From the NCBI GenBank assembly GCA_963768715.1, contig CAVYJC010000011.1, positions 558,001-622,000 of the forward strand: a stretch of DNA of 64,000 nt, in the 5' to 3' direction. Made by a program: the position numbers and the translations under genes. Positions 7,559 through 16,655 of this stretch are shown here, piece by piece. The notes beneath the pieces were generated by a model, which had not been told where the DNA came from, made no database searches, and worked only from the letters and a program-made list of their open reading frames with translations. The DNA comes from DATKEJ01 sp963768715. Lineage in GTDB: Bacteria > Bacteroidota > Rhodothermia > Rhodothermales > DATKEJ01. Position 1 is the stretch's first letter; every line of letters begins with the position of its first letter.

Positions 7559-10165
7559 CTAATTCTTCAAATCGAGCCCAGCCTCCAGCGCCTTGTCGAT
7601 GCGGGCCTTCGACTCCTTGAGGTGTGCCAGTGTGTAATCGTCGAAGCTGAACGGAGGCGTCAGTCTGCGGCCGAGTCTCGCGCTCAGGTCTTCCAATGAA
7701 AGACGTGCGACCGCACGCGCGTCCGCCGGCGTTCGATCGGGAGCCTCCGTAACTATTTGCACCAGCCGGTCGATGTAGGCCCGCTGGAGGTCGCGCCGCA
7801 TGCCGGGAATATTCTTCCCTGGGGCAGTCCAGGCTTCACTCCAGATGGCTTCAGTCAGGTCTCCCATCAACTCGGGGATTCCCAATACGGAGTCGGCTCC
7901 GAACTTGAATTCCGCATCCAGGATTCGAGCAAACACGAACGGGCTGGTGATCCGTTCGAGGAGCTTCCGCTGAACCTCCCGAACCTGTTCCTGCAACGGA
8001 TAATCGATACGTCCATTGAAAGTATTCTTGATACCCCAATGCGTCCAACGAACGGCGCCCAGCTTCTGAAGAACATCCTCAGGAATCGTGAACGCCTCTT
8101 CCGTAAACGCAGCGTCAACGATGAAATCGAGAGCTTCCTTCTGACGCGACTTTTCGACCGGGACGAATGGAGCACGACCGTCGGGATCTCCGTAGTGGTC
8201 CCTGTACTGGTACTGCCCACCTATGTACTTGACCCCGGTTGCCACCGCATTGACGTACTGTTTAAGGAGAACTTGAAACCCAATAGTGGCCTCCAGATAC
8301 GGCTCGTCATCGGTAAGGGTGATCTCCGGAACTCTGGACCAAAGCTTCTTCACTATTGCCGCACGCTGCTTTCCCCAAAGCAGGGGGTCCCCACCCAAAT
8401 CGAAAACATTGACGGTCGGATCAATGGCACCCGGTCCCACCGCATCCTCGTCGGTACCGTAGGCATGACCTGGCTCTGCAGACTCGCGCGCAATGTCGGT
8501 CGCCTTTTCGTCACTTGGGGTATAACCATACGCAATCGCCCAGCGATCATAGGATCCGATCCCCGGATTGTAATAGTGGCCCGCGCCCGACCCGGTACCC
8601 GGGAGATTGACGACCGGATACTCCATTACCGAACTGAATACACCGTTGGTTTCGGCCCACGATTTGTCATTCAGCTTGTCGAGCGGCGTGTCGACGGATG
8701 ACCTGAAATTATGTCTCAGACCCAGGGTGTGACCCACCTCGTGCATGGTCGCCCACTTCAAGGCCTCATACATATACGTTTCGGGGACCGGATCGCCCGG
8801 TTTCAGGAGCCCTTTGGCGGTCAAATACGCGCCAACGAGCCCCTGTTGTGTCGCCATCTCCGATCCGAGCGACGACATTTCTCCGCCTTGAGACATAAGG
8901 CGAAGCTCTTCTTTCGATGAACCGAGGAGGGCTTCGAGGCCGGCGGCCGGATCAACCAGGTTCCACCACGTTTGACGCCAACCGAGCAGCATGCTTGCCT
9001 CGAACAGTACGTCGGCATCCAACACCTCCCCGGTCCGTGGGTCGACCGTTGACGGCCCGATGGCGCCCCATGCCGGCTCGTCTGACACGTTCCATCGAAG
9101 CGTCGCGTAGCGGATGTCTTCGGCATCCGCACTGTCAGGGAGCAACTCTGCCCGGATGGCGTTTCGAAAACCAGCCTCCTCGAAGGCCGGGCGAAAGGCT
9201 TCTACCCCGTCGATCATCGCCTGACGGTATTCCTCAGGAATAGTCGGCCCGATGTAATACGTAATGGGTTTCACCGGATCACAAAGGCCGTCGTCTCCCG
9301 GCGGGCCATCACACTCCAACCGCCATTTGTTGACGTATCTCTTAAAGAAGGTGCGATCGGATTTAGAGAAATCCTTCTTAACCGTCATGAAGTAACCGAC
9401 CCGATCGTCGGCCAGCCGCGGCTTCATCGGCACCTCAGGCAGGGCGACGAATGCGTAATGAACAGTAATCGGAATCGATCTTGAATCGGGGACGCCCGAG
9501 AGCGTGACCGGCTCTCCGGGCTCGAAGGTCAGCTTCACCGAAATGTTGAGGTTCTTTTCAAAACCTTTCACGTAATCGAGGTAGCTCTTCGCCTTGTCGA
9601 GCGTTACCCGCCCCGGTCGACCGGGCGCAGTCGACACGACGTTCCGAAGGCGATTTCCGATGTCTGCAAGGTCACTAACGAACCATCCATAGGCATCGAT
9701 CACGACCGCCGAATCATGGCGGGTAGCCGCAATATCGGCCGACTGAAGCACGGACGATCCGAAAGTAAGATCCACAGCGGCCGCTTCCGGAGTCTCGGCA
9801 TCGGCCACGAATCGATCGGGTTTCTTTACGAAATAGATCTTGTCACCGTGTCGCTCAAGCGATACCAGATCGGCCTCAAAGACGTTCAGCATCAATCCGC
9901 CCGTGACACCATGCGTGCCAATCCCCCGGCCTAACTCATTTGAGAAAAGAAAGTCTGCATTAAGCTGATCCGGCCTGATTACGAGATATAGATGGTCGCC
10001 CTTCTCATACGTCTCGAAGAATCCCCCTTGGTGCGCGGCACCCCTAACGAGGTCATAAAATCGACCGGATTCCCCAACGAGGCCTCCCGTCATCTTGCCC
10101 TGGGCAAGAGAGAGCTGCGTGGCGGCCACCAAAAGGACGGCGCCGCGAATCAAGGCCTTGTACAT
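7559..10165 (-). CDS. Secreted zinc-dependent metalloprotease (DUF5117/DUF5118-type)
   Basis: I start the protein at 10165 (MYKALIRG...) because this gives a clean signal peptide ending in LSLAQG; the longer reading frame to 10258 would bury it. The mature protein is about 850 residues. Around residues 474-486 is an extended metzincin-type zinc motif, HEVGHTLGLRHNF, with three zinc histidines. The large N-terminal region (VRGAAHQGGFFETYE, LFSNELGRG) matches the DUF5118/DUF5117 proteins of Bacteroidota and Gemmatimonadota. It likely degrades proteins outside the cell or in the periplasm. There is no C-terminal T9SS domain. The gene stands alone, ending 125 bases before the CydA-like operon. 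Confidence 0.88.
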   Translation of the reverse strand: MYKALIRGAVLLVAATQLSLAQGKMTGGLVGESGRFYDLVRGAAHQGGFFETYEKGDHLYLVIRPDQLNADFLFSNELGRGIGTHGVTGGLMLNVFEADLVSLERHGDKIYFVKKPDRFVADAETPEAAAVDLTFGSSVLQSADIAATRHDSAVVIDAYGWFVSDLADIGNRLRNVVSTAPGRPGRVTLDKAKSYLDYVKGFEKNLNISVKLTFEPGEPVTLSGVPDSRSIPITVHYAFVALPEVPMKPRLADDRVGYFMTVKKDFSKSDRTFFKRYVNKWRLECDGPPGDDGLCDPVKPITYYIGPTIPEEYRQAMIDGVEAFRPAFEEAGFRNAIRAELLPDSADAEDIRYATLRWNVSDEPAWGAIGPSTVDPRTGEVLDADVLFEASMLLGWRQTWWNLVDPAAGLEALLGSSKEELRLMSQGGEMSSLGSEMATQQGLVGAYLTAKGLLKPGDPVPETYMYEALKWATMHEVGHTLGLRHNFRSSVDTPLDKLNDKSWAETNGVFSSVMEYPVVNLPGTGSGAGHYYNPGIGSYDRWAIAYGYTPSDEKATDIARESAEPGHAYGTDEDAVGPGAIDPTVNVFDLGGDPLLWGKQRAAIVKKLWSRVPEITLTDDEPYLEATIGFQVLLKQYVNAVATGVKYIGGQYQYRDHYGDPDGRAPFVPVEKSRQKEALDFIVDAAFTEEAFTIPEDVLQKLGAVRWTHWGIKNTFNGRIDYPLQEQVREVQRKLLERITSPFVFARILDAEFKFGADSVLGIPELMGDLTEAIWSEAWTAPGKNIPGMRRDLQRAYIDRLVQIVTEAPDRTPADARAVARLSLEDLSARLGRRLTPPFSFDDYTLAHLKESKARIDKALEAGLDLKN

Positions 10166-10330
10166 CGATGCTGCGGTTGGATCGAAAGGATGGACGTGCA
10201 AAGGTAGAATATCCGACAACGGAATGCGTCTCCCCCCAGTTTCGACGCGCGAGGGCAATTCTTATGGCCCTAAAAACCCTTGGAACAACACTCCATAATA
10301 ACCCTACAAAGGCTTCACATTGAATTAATA

Positions 10331-10360
10331 GAGTTTGTATAGTTTTGCATAGCTTTTCAT
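10331..10360. promoter_or_regulatory. Three 10-bp direct repeats, candidate operator
   Basis: Three consecutive decamers, GAGTTTGTAT, AGTTTTGCAT and AGCTTTTCAT, lie head to tail with exactly one helical turn between them. They sit in the AT-rich divergent gap between the zinc protease and the heme-uptake operon, 52-81 bases before the regulator's start codon. Head-to-tail binding at about one-turn spacing is how BldC-type MerR-fold regulators bind DNA, and the first gene of the operon encodes such an HTH. Autoregulation is therefore a reasonable inference. Confidence 0.5.
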
Positions 10361-10411
10361 ACACATGATGCGCCTACTTTTGGCCCGCATTCACGATCAA
10401 CTGTTACAGCG

Positions 10412-11023
10412 TTGACGAAGGATAAGTGGCTTTCCCTTAATGAGGCCTCCGGCCGCCTGGGAGTACATCCCACCACGCTAAGGAGATGGGCCGACGCCGG
10501 GAAAATACCGGTTTTCGTAACACCGGGGGGGCACAGGAGGTTCTCGGAGTCGGAAATCGAATCGTTCGCGAAAGAACGCCTCCAACTGCAGGTGGCAAGC
10601 GGACTGGAGGAACTCCTCGAACGCTATGCGATGCAGCGTGCTCGTAAAGACATTGCGAGCCATTCCAAAGAACCCTGGCTGGCTACAATTTCGAACGAGG
10701 ATCGCGAGGTCAGTCGGAATCTGGGTCGCCGCCTGCTGGGTCTGTCACTCCAGTACATCGTTAGCGAAGACGGCCGGGATCTCCTCAGAGAAACGGAGGA
10801 ACTTGGCCTCGAGTACGGCAGGCATGGCCGTGCCATGGGAATGCCGCTGGAGCAAATGCTCCGAGCCTCGATGCTTTTCCGAGACTCCCTGATCGAGACC
10901 TCGATGGATCTCCCCGAATCCACGGCCTCGCAGCACACGAGCATGCATCTCGTCCTCCGAATCAACGAACTCATTAACACCGTCCAGCTGGCCGTGGTCA
11001 AGGCATACGGTACTGCAGCATGA
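10412..11023 (+). CDS. BldC/MerR-type HTH regulator with helical sensor domain
   Basis: The 203-residue protein starts at a TTG (no ATG is available). Residues about 6-52 form a MerR/excisionase-type winged HTH (LSLNEASGRLGVHPTTLRRW, then GGHRRFSESEI). Residues about 85-200 are all-helical (LLRETEELGLEYGRHGRAMG, LRASMLFRDSLIE) and resemble the globin-like RsbRD_N type of domain, with several histidines. It overlaps the TonB receptor by 4 bases, so it is the first gene of the heme-uptake operon and probably its regulator. Whether the helical domain senses heme, iron or something else is unknown. Confidence 0.75.
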   Translation: MTKDKWLSLNEASGRLGVHPTTLRRWADAGKIPVFVTPGGHRRFSESEIESFAKERLQLQVASGLEELLERYAMQRARKDIASHSKEPWLATISNEDREVSRNLGRRLLGLSLQYIVSEDGRDLLRETEELGLEYGRHGRAMGMPLEQMLRASMLFRDSLIETSMDLPESTASQHTSMHLVLRINELINTVQLAVVKAYGTAA

Positions 11024-13017
11024 ATACTCGTTTTTACTTCGGTGCGTGGTTTGTCCTTCTGCTTGCGCAGAGTGCAACGGCCCAATTAGTCGCGATCGAC
11101 ACGACAAAGCCGATTCTCGTCGATGAGATCGTCGTTACTGCGACGCGTACGGCGAAATCTCTCGAGCAGGTTCCGGTCCCCGTCACTGTGATTCCTGCTG
11201 CCGAAATTCAGATGCAGGGGGCGACAAACCTGTCCGACGTGTTGAGCGGCCAACTCGGCTTCAACCTCCAGTACAATCGTCTGGGATCCGTGGGTGTGCA
11301 GCTCCACGGACTGGATGCCGGTTACACACTCATCCTTGTGGACGGCGAGCCTGTCGTTGGCAACATCGAGGGGTTCGTCGACATCTCCCGAATTCCGGTT
11401 GCAAACATCGAACGCGTGGAAATCACGCACGGACCCGCCTCTTCTCTCTACGGCAGTGATGCACTCGCCGGCGTGATCAACATCATCACGCGGAAGGGAT
11501 CGAATTCCACAAATTCCACCGTCAAAGCACAGTACGGGGCCTTCGGCACAGTGGATCTGACGGGGCAGGTGGACCTTGCCGGTCCCCGCGCATCTACCTC
11601 TCTCTACGTAAATCGCTACAGTACCGATGGCTACGACCTGAACAAGGCCGCGCCCGGCCCGACCGTTCCCCCATTTGAGAATTACGATGTCGGGCTCAAC
11701 GGGGAATACAGGCTGGGACAATTCACGAAGATCAAGTCCTCCGGCCGTCTCGCGTATCAGAATCTCCAGGGTATTTCCGCTATTCAGCAGGGTACCCCCA
11801 CGAATTCACAGAATCAGCAGCTCATCCGCGTCGACTGGAGCATTGCGCCCTCGATTACCCATCAGTTCTCCCCTCTCACCAAAGCCAGGCTTTCCTTCTA
11901 TAACGGCCGGAGCACGGCTGACGCCAATTATCAGCAGGCGGGACAGTCTACACTGACAGATTATTTCAATTTCGACCAGTTTCGATCGCAATCGGAATTC
12001 CAGCTCGATCATCTCATCAACTCACATTTTCTGCTCACTGGCGGTGGCGGTATCACCGTCGAGTCCGTATCGGCAGATTTCATGGCTGGGGATCGGAAAA
12101 GGGCGACAAGCAGCTTTGCCTATGGCCAGGTCGAATGGATTCCGAGCAAGAAGATCGATGTCATATCGAGCGCACGACTCGACGCTCATCCAGACTACAC
12201 AAATCAGGTCAATCCAAAGCTCGCTCTTATGTACACGTTCTCACCCGACCTCAAGCTCAAGGCTTCGGTCGGACGAGGTTTTCGAGCCCCGACCTTCGAG
12301 CAGCGTTACGTCAACTTTACGAATCCACTCGGCGGCAACTATACAGTTTTGGGCACAGACGGGCTGCAGCAGTCACTCCAGGCTTTCGAAGACGCCGGCC
12401 TGATCCGTGAGTGGCTTGTCGATCGATCGACGTTGACGCAGGTGAAGCCGGAGACGTCGATCTCCTACTCTCTCGGCGTCACGTTTGATTTGAGTCGTTC
12501 CGTCTCGCTTCAGTCCTCGCTTTTCAGAAACGACGTCAACGACCTCATCGAGACGCGCGTCCTCGCTATCAAGAAGGACGGACAGAATCTGTTCAGCTAT
12601 GTGAATCTGGCAGAGGTATTCACGCAGGGATTCGATGTGGATGCGTCGGCTCGACTCTTCGACGGAGCGATGGCATCGGTCGGCTACCAGTACCTGGAGG
12701 CCCAGTCGAAGACCTCAGGCAGTACGTTAGCAGGCAGATCCAGGCACTCCGGACGCATTCAGTTGCAAGGTTCGAACAAGAAGCTGGGGCTGACAGGTTT
12801 CTTGCGCGGCATCTACAAGTCGAGCTATCCCTTCGTTACTGGAACGAACATTGTGGTCGGGGGACACTCCGTTTGGGACGTCTCTCTGACCAAAGAACTT
12901 TCGTCACACCTGCAGATCGGAGTCGGCGCCGACAATGTCTTTGATTTCACTGAACCCGCATTCCTACCGGAAGAGCCTGGAAGGCGCTGGTTCGCCCGAC
13001 TAATCCTGAATCCATAA
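11020..13017 (+). CDS. TonB-dependent outer-membrane receptor, probably heme (HmuR-like)
   Basis: The 665-residue protein has a signal peptide (to about residue 22, SATAQ). A plug domain begins with EIVVTATR and has the usual GLDAGYTLILVDGEPV and GPASSLYGSDALAGVINI elements, followed by a beta-barrel ending in an aromatic-containing C-terminus (RRWFARLILNP). It is of the BtuB/FyuA size class. Pairing with an HmuY-type lipoprotein 21 bases downstream argues that the substrate is heme. There is no SusD partner, so a polysaccharide-uptake role is unlikely. Confidence 0.88.
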   Translation: MNTRFYFGAWFVLLLAQSATAQLVAIDTTKPILVDEIVVTATRTAKSLEQVPVPVTVIPAAEIQMQGATNLSDVLSGQLGFNLQYNRLGSVGVQLHGLDAGYTLILVDGEPVVGNIEGFVDISRIPVANIERVEITHGPASSLYGSDALAGVINIITRKGSNSTNSTVKAQYGAFGTVDLTGQVDLAGPRASTSLYVNRYSTDGYDLNKAAPGPTVPPFENYDVGLNGEYRLGQFTKIKSSGRLAYQNLQGISAIQQGTPTNSQNQQLIRVDWSIAPSITHQFSPLTKARLSFYNGRSTADANYQQAGQSTLTDYFNFDQFRSQSEFQLDHLINSHFLLTGGGGITVESVSADFMAGDRKRATSSFAYGQVEWIPSKKIDVISSARLDAHPDYTNQVNPKLALMYTFSPDLKLKASVGRGFRAPTFEQRYVNFTNPLGGNYTVLGTDGLQQSLQAFEDAGLIREWLVDRSTLTQVKPETSISYSLGVTFDLSRSVSLQSSLFRNDVNDLIETRVLAIKKDGQNLFSYVNLAEVFTQGFDVDASARLFDGAMASVGYQYLEAQSKTSGSTLAGRSRHSGRIQLQGSNKKLGLTGFLRGIYKSSYPFVTGTNIVVGGHSVWDVSLTKELSSHLQIGVGADNVFDFTEPAFLPEEPGRRWFARLILNP

Positions 13018-13038
13018 CAACATACAATTAGACAAACC

Positions 13039-13680
13039 ATGAACCGCTTGATGCTCTCCCTTCTGGTGCCAGCCGCACTGGTTGCCTCCATGTTCGTAAC
13101 GGGCTGCGACTCCAACGGGAACAACACGGTCGATCTGCAAACCGTGACGGTGAATGACGTACCTGCTGACCCACCCACAGGACGTGATCCGAACACCGGT
13201 CAACCGATTGGTACGACGGGGAAATTCACCTTTTACAGTCTCCGAGAAAACCGCATCATACTGTCTGACGAAGTTGATCGCTCCGATTCGGCGAGCACCA
13301 AGTGGGACATCGCTTTTCACTCAACGACGATCCTCGTGAACGGAAACGGCGTCGGTGGAGGTCAGGGAGGAGCCCAGGTCTTGACCAGTGCCTTCGAAAA
13401 CGTTGCCGAGGCGCCGTCCAGCGGCTACACGGCGAGCTCGATAGGACTCGAGAGCGGCGGTGCCACTGCGTGGGGCACCTACGATGCAGGATCGATGACC
13501 GTATTCCCGCTCGCCGACCACACTCTTCTCATCAAGACGGGCGACGGAAAGTCATATGCCAAGGTCAAAATCCTGAGTTATTACAAAGGTGCCCCGACCG
13601 TCCCGGATCCGTTCCAGGATTCCGAACGCTACTTCACGTTCGAATACGTTCTCCAGACGAGCGGACGCCGGTTCCAATAG
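13039..13680 (+). CDS. hmuY: HmuY-family heme-binding lipoprotein
   Basis: The 213-residue protein has a lipoprotein signal peptide with the lipobox FVTGC (Cys about 23). The body shows the HmuY family pattern: KWDIAFHSTTILVNG, GGGQGGAQ, WGTYDAG and DGKSYAKVKILSYYKG. HmuY proteins capture heme at the surface and pass it to the HmuR receptor, which is encoded just upstream. Heme ligands differ between family members (His or Met), and I cannot assign them here. Confidence 0.87.
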   Translation: MNRLMLSLLVPAALVASMFVTGCDSNGNNTVDLQTVTVNDVPADPPTGRDPNTGQPIGTTGKFTFYSLRENRIILSDEVDRSDSASTKWDIAFHSTTILVNGNGVGGGQGGAQVLTSAFENVAEAPSSGYTASSIGLESGGATAWGTYDAGSMTVFPLADHTLLIKTGDGKSYAKVKILSYYKGAPTVPDPFQDSERYFTFEYVLQTSGRRFQ

Positions 13681-13707
13681 TTTTCTGTCTGCCAAAACTC
13701 GCCCGTA

Positions 13708-14425
13708 ATGATCCGCCTTATCCACTTCATTCCAATTATCACGACACTCGTAACGATCCCGTTTACCGATCATCCTGTTTCGGCACTGGCGCAAGAAGCC
13801 TGAGGCACTCTACGTCATGTGGTGGGCTATCGGTGTGCTGACATACGGGGTGGGAACGTTGACAGAAAGCCTTACCACGCTCGTCGGCTGGCATCTTCCG
13901 ATCTTCAAGGCCTGGTACATTTCGGGCGCCCTTCTTGGCGGCGCGCCGCTCGCGCAGGGTTCCATCTACCTTTTGATGAAGCGAAAGACGGCCCACATGC
14001 TGACGGTAGGCCTCGTGGCCATCGTTTGCATTGCTTCCGTGTTCGTTCTACTGTCGCCGGTCAATATGGCGGCGGTGGAGGTCCATCGGCTCTCGGGGAG
14101 CGTTTTCGAGTGGCAGTGGGTACGGGCGTTCTCGCCCTTCATTAATACGTACGCGCTGATTTTTCTGGTCGGAGGAGCGTTCTGGTCGGCGTTCAAATAC
14201 AAATCCGCCGGCGACGAATTCCGTGGACGATATGTGGGCAATATCCTTATCGCGGTCGGCGCACTGCTTCCGGGGATCGGCGGCACGGCAACGAGAGCCG
14301 GATACGTGGAAGTCCTCTACGTGACGGAGCTCATTGGCCTATCGTTGATCTGGCTCGGCTATCACAAGATGGCCGTCGACCGATCCAAATCGATTCACGC
14401 CAATCAGGCTGTCGCCGTTTCTTAA
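13708..14425 (+). CDS. Polytopic membrane protein, frameshifted near its start
   Basis: Six to seven membrane helices are predicted. The long frame has an ATG at 13817, but the homologous-looking protein clearly begins earlier. An ATG at 13708 opens MIRLIHFIPIITTLVTIPFT, which hits a stop unless one base is removed at about 13766-13768 (CCG). It then continues into IILFRHWRKKPEALYVMWWA in the long frame. The gene follows hmuY by 27 bases and ends just before a strong terminator, so it closes the heme-uptake operon. Function is unknown; heme or metal handling is only a guess from position. I read the shift as a probable one-base insertion error. Confidence 0.7.
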
Positions 14426-14453
14426 AGCGGGTATTCGGAACGGCAAGAAATAT

Positions 14454-14486
14454 AAGAGGGCGCCCCCCTCAAAGGGCGCCCTCTTT
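14454..14486 (+). terminator. Rho-independent terminator of heme-uptake operon
   Basis: A perfect 12-bp stem, AAGAGGGCGCCC with GGGCGCCCTCTT, and an 8-base loop lie 28 bases after the last stop. An AT-rich/T-containing tail follows. It marks the end of the regulator-receptor-HmuY-membrane protein operon. Confidence 0.85.
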
Positions 14487-14694
14487 ACTTATGGTTTCGA
14501 TCTGCGTCACGGAGCGATGGGCAGCCTGACACCTTTCAGAAACCATCTCTTAGGCCTACAGCGGGGCGAACCGTCGCACTAGCCTCAAACAACGGCCGCC
14601 GGTAGGTCTGTATTTGGCCTTCGGATAAAATACGCGTTATTGAGAACGATTTTGGATCAAACTTTAGCAAAATACCTATCCGGGACATTAAATC

Positions 14695-15678
14695 ATGACT
14701 AGGCGTGGTCCATTGACAGCAGATCGCATCGCAGCGGAGTCGACCGAAGTCCTCGACAGGATCAGCCCCTATATCCTCCATACCGCTCTACTTACGAGCG
14801 AGGTACTCTCCAGCGAGACCGGTGCGGAAGTGATGCTGAAGTGCGAGCACCGGCAAAAGACAGGATCATTCAAGCTTCGGGGTGCTCTGAACAAGGCGCT
14901 GCAACTCCCTCGCCGCCAACTGGACGACGGCGTCGTGGTCGCTTCGACCGGGAACCACGGCGCAGCAGTAGCCCATGCCTGCCGCCTCCTGGGCGGAAAG
15001 TGCACGGTTGTTGTCCCTAATGACGTGAGCCCGGTCAAGGAGTCAGCCATGAGGAATCTCGGCGCCAAGATCAAGAAACATGGGGACGATGGTCTGGAGG
15101 CCGAGTCGTTCGCCAGGGAGTGGGCCGCATCTGAAGAACTCGCATACATCTCACCTTACAACGATCCCGACGTCGTAATCGGCCAGTCTACGGTTGCGAC
15201 CGAGATGACGGATCAGTTGGATGCCGACACCTCGGTCTACGTCGCGGTAGGCGGAGGAGGTCTCATTTCGGGAATGGCTGCGGTGCTGAAGGCAAGACTT
15301 CCGGGGATCCGTATCGTCGGATGCTCCCCTGCGAATCATCCCGTCATGGATGCGTCGGTTCGAGCGGGTCATATCGTCGATCTCCCATTCAAACCCACCC
15401 TCTCCGACGGTACGGCCGGGGGCATCGAGCACGACGCAATAACCCTCCCACTTTGCTCTGAGTTGGTCGATGAATGGGTTCGTGTGACAGAAGAGGAAAT
15501 CTCCAGCGCGCTCAGACTTCTGGTTCGCTCGGAACGGTTGATCGTCGAAGGCTCGGCAGCCGTCGCCGTGGCTGCGCTTCAAAAGAATGCCGCCGATGAT
15601 CGAAGAACCCGCGTCGCCGTGCTGTGCGGCGGGAATATCGATCGTGACTTGCTGGCCGGAATACTCGCGGCCGCTTGA
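14695..15678 (+). CDS. Threonine/serine dehydratase (PLP-dependent)
   Basis: This 327-residue fold-type II PLP enzyme carries the Schiff-base lysine in KTGSFKLRGA (about residue 60). It has the substrate loop STGNHGAAVA, the phosphate-binding glycine loop VGGGGLISGM and the C-terminal CGGNIDRD. This is the catabolic-type threonine dehydratase/serine racemase size, without the ACT regulatory domain of the long IlvA. It converts threonine to 2-oxobutyrate and ammonia (or serine to pyruvate). It is monocistronic. Confidence 0.85.
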   Translation: MTRRGPLTADRIAAESTEVLDRISPYILHTALLTSEVLSSETGAEVMLKCEHRQKTGSFKLRGALNKALQLPRRQLDDGVVVASTGNHGAAVAHACRLLGGKCTVVVPNDVSPVKESAMRNLGAKIKKHGDDGLEAESFAREWAASEELAYISPYNDPDVVIGQSTVATEMTDQLDADTSVYVAVGGGGLISGMAAVLKARLPGIRIVGCSPANHPVMDASVRAGHIVDLPFKPTLSDGTAGGIEHDAITLPLCSELVDEWVRVTEEEISSALRLLVRSERLIVEGSAAVAVAALQKNAADDRRTRVAVLCGGNIDRDLLAGILAAA

Positions 15679-15815
15679 GCGGCCGGAAACCGACACGCAT
15701 ACAACGCTCACAGGTAAATCCGCGCCGGGGGAACGAGGAACTATGCAGAATACCCCGTTCGTCTCTATTATTTGTCGACCGAGGTAGAATCACCTGAGAG
15801 ACTCGGATACCCACT

Positions 15816-16655
15816 ATGCGCTGGAACAACGCCAGGAAGAGCTCAAATGTCGAGGACCGGCGCGGTCGCGGCGGAGTCCGGCGGCCCGCCAAGATCGGGG
15901 GCGGCGCCATACTCCTGATTCTGCTGGCATCCGTCATCTTCAAGCAGAACCCGATCGAGCTGCTGAGCCTTTTGGGCGGTGAATCAGGTACCGCTAATGA
16001 CCAGGCTGCGGCACCGCCATCCGATGACAAGAACGCGGAGTTCGTGTCGATCGTGCTCGGAGACATAGAGGACGTCTGGTACGAGGAATTCACCGGCCTC
16101 GGCAAAAAGTACACACCCGCGAAGCTCGTCCTCTTCAGTGGCTCCGTCCAGTCGGCCTGCGGGTTCAACACGGAGGCCACCGGGCCGTTCTATTGTCCAC
16201 CCGACCAGCGCATTTACATCGACCTCAATTTCATGAGTGAACTCCAACAAATGGGGGCCTCGGGGGATTTTGCGCTCGCGTATGTGATCGCTCATGAGGA
16301 GGGTCACCACGTGCAGAATCTGCTTGGCACGTCCGCGGACGTGCGGAATAAGCAACAGCGCGCCAGTGAGTTCACCGCCAATCAGCTCTCGGTCGCTCTC
16401 GAGTTACAAGCCGATTGTTATGCCGGGGTCTGGGGAAATCGGTCCCGTCGTCGCGGAACGATCGCCTACGATGCGCACGACTTTGAGGAAGGCATTCGGA
16501 CCGCCTCCGTCATCGGCGACGATCATCTACAGCATGAGGCAGGGAGGCGCGTGCAGCCCGAATCATTCACGCACGGATCGTCTCAGCAGCGAATCGACTG
16601 GCTCACGCGCGGACTCGAATACGGCGATCCGAAGCGCTGCAACACGTTCGATTAA
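15816..16655 (+). CDS. Neutral zinc metallopeptidase, YpfJ family
   Basis: The 279-residue protein has a basic N-terminus, one membrane segment (about residues 29-44, GAILLILLASVIF) and the YpfJ-type domain. The zinc motif HEEGHH is at about residues 159-164, and the downstream glutamate-containing segment LELQADCYAGVW supplies the third ligand region. A preceding SACGFNTEATGPFYCPPDQ segment and the closing HGSSQQRIDW are typical of the family. It is likely anchored in the inner membrane facing the periplasm. Substrate is unknown. Its last four bases overlap the convergent M28 peptidase gene. Confidence 0.88.
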   Translation: MRWNNARKSSNVEDRRGRGGVRRPAKIGGGAILLILLASVIFKQNPIELLSLLGGESGTANDQAAAPPSDDKNAEFVSIVLGDIEDVWYEEFTGLGKKYTPAKLVLFSGSVQSACGFNTEATGPFYCPPDQRIYIDLNFMSELQQMGASGDFALAYVIAHEEGHHVQNLLGTSADVRNKQQRASEFTANQLSVALELQADCYAGVWGNRSRRRGTIAYDAHDFEEGIRTASVIGDDHLQHEAGRRVQPESFTHGSSQQRIDWLTRGLEYGDPKRCNTFD

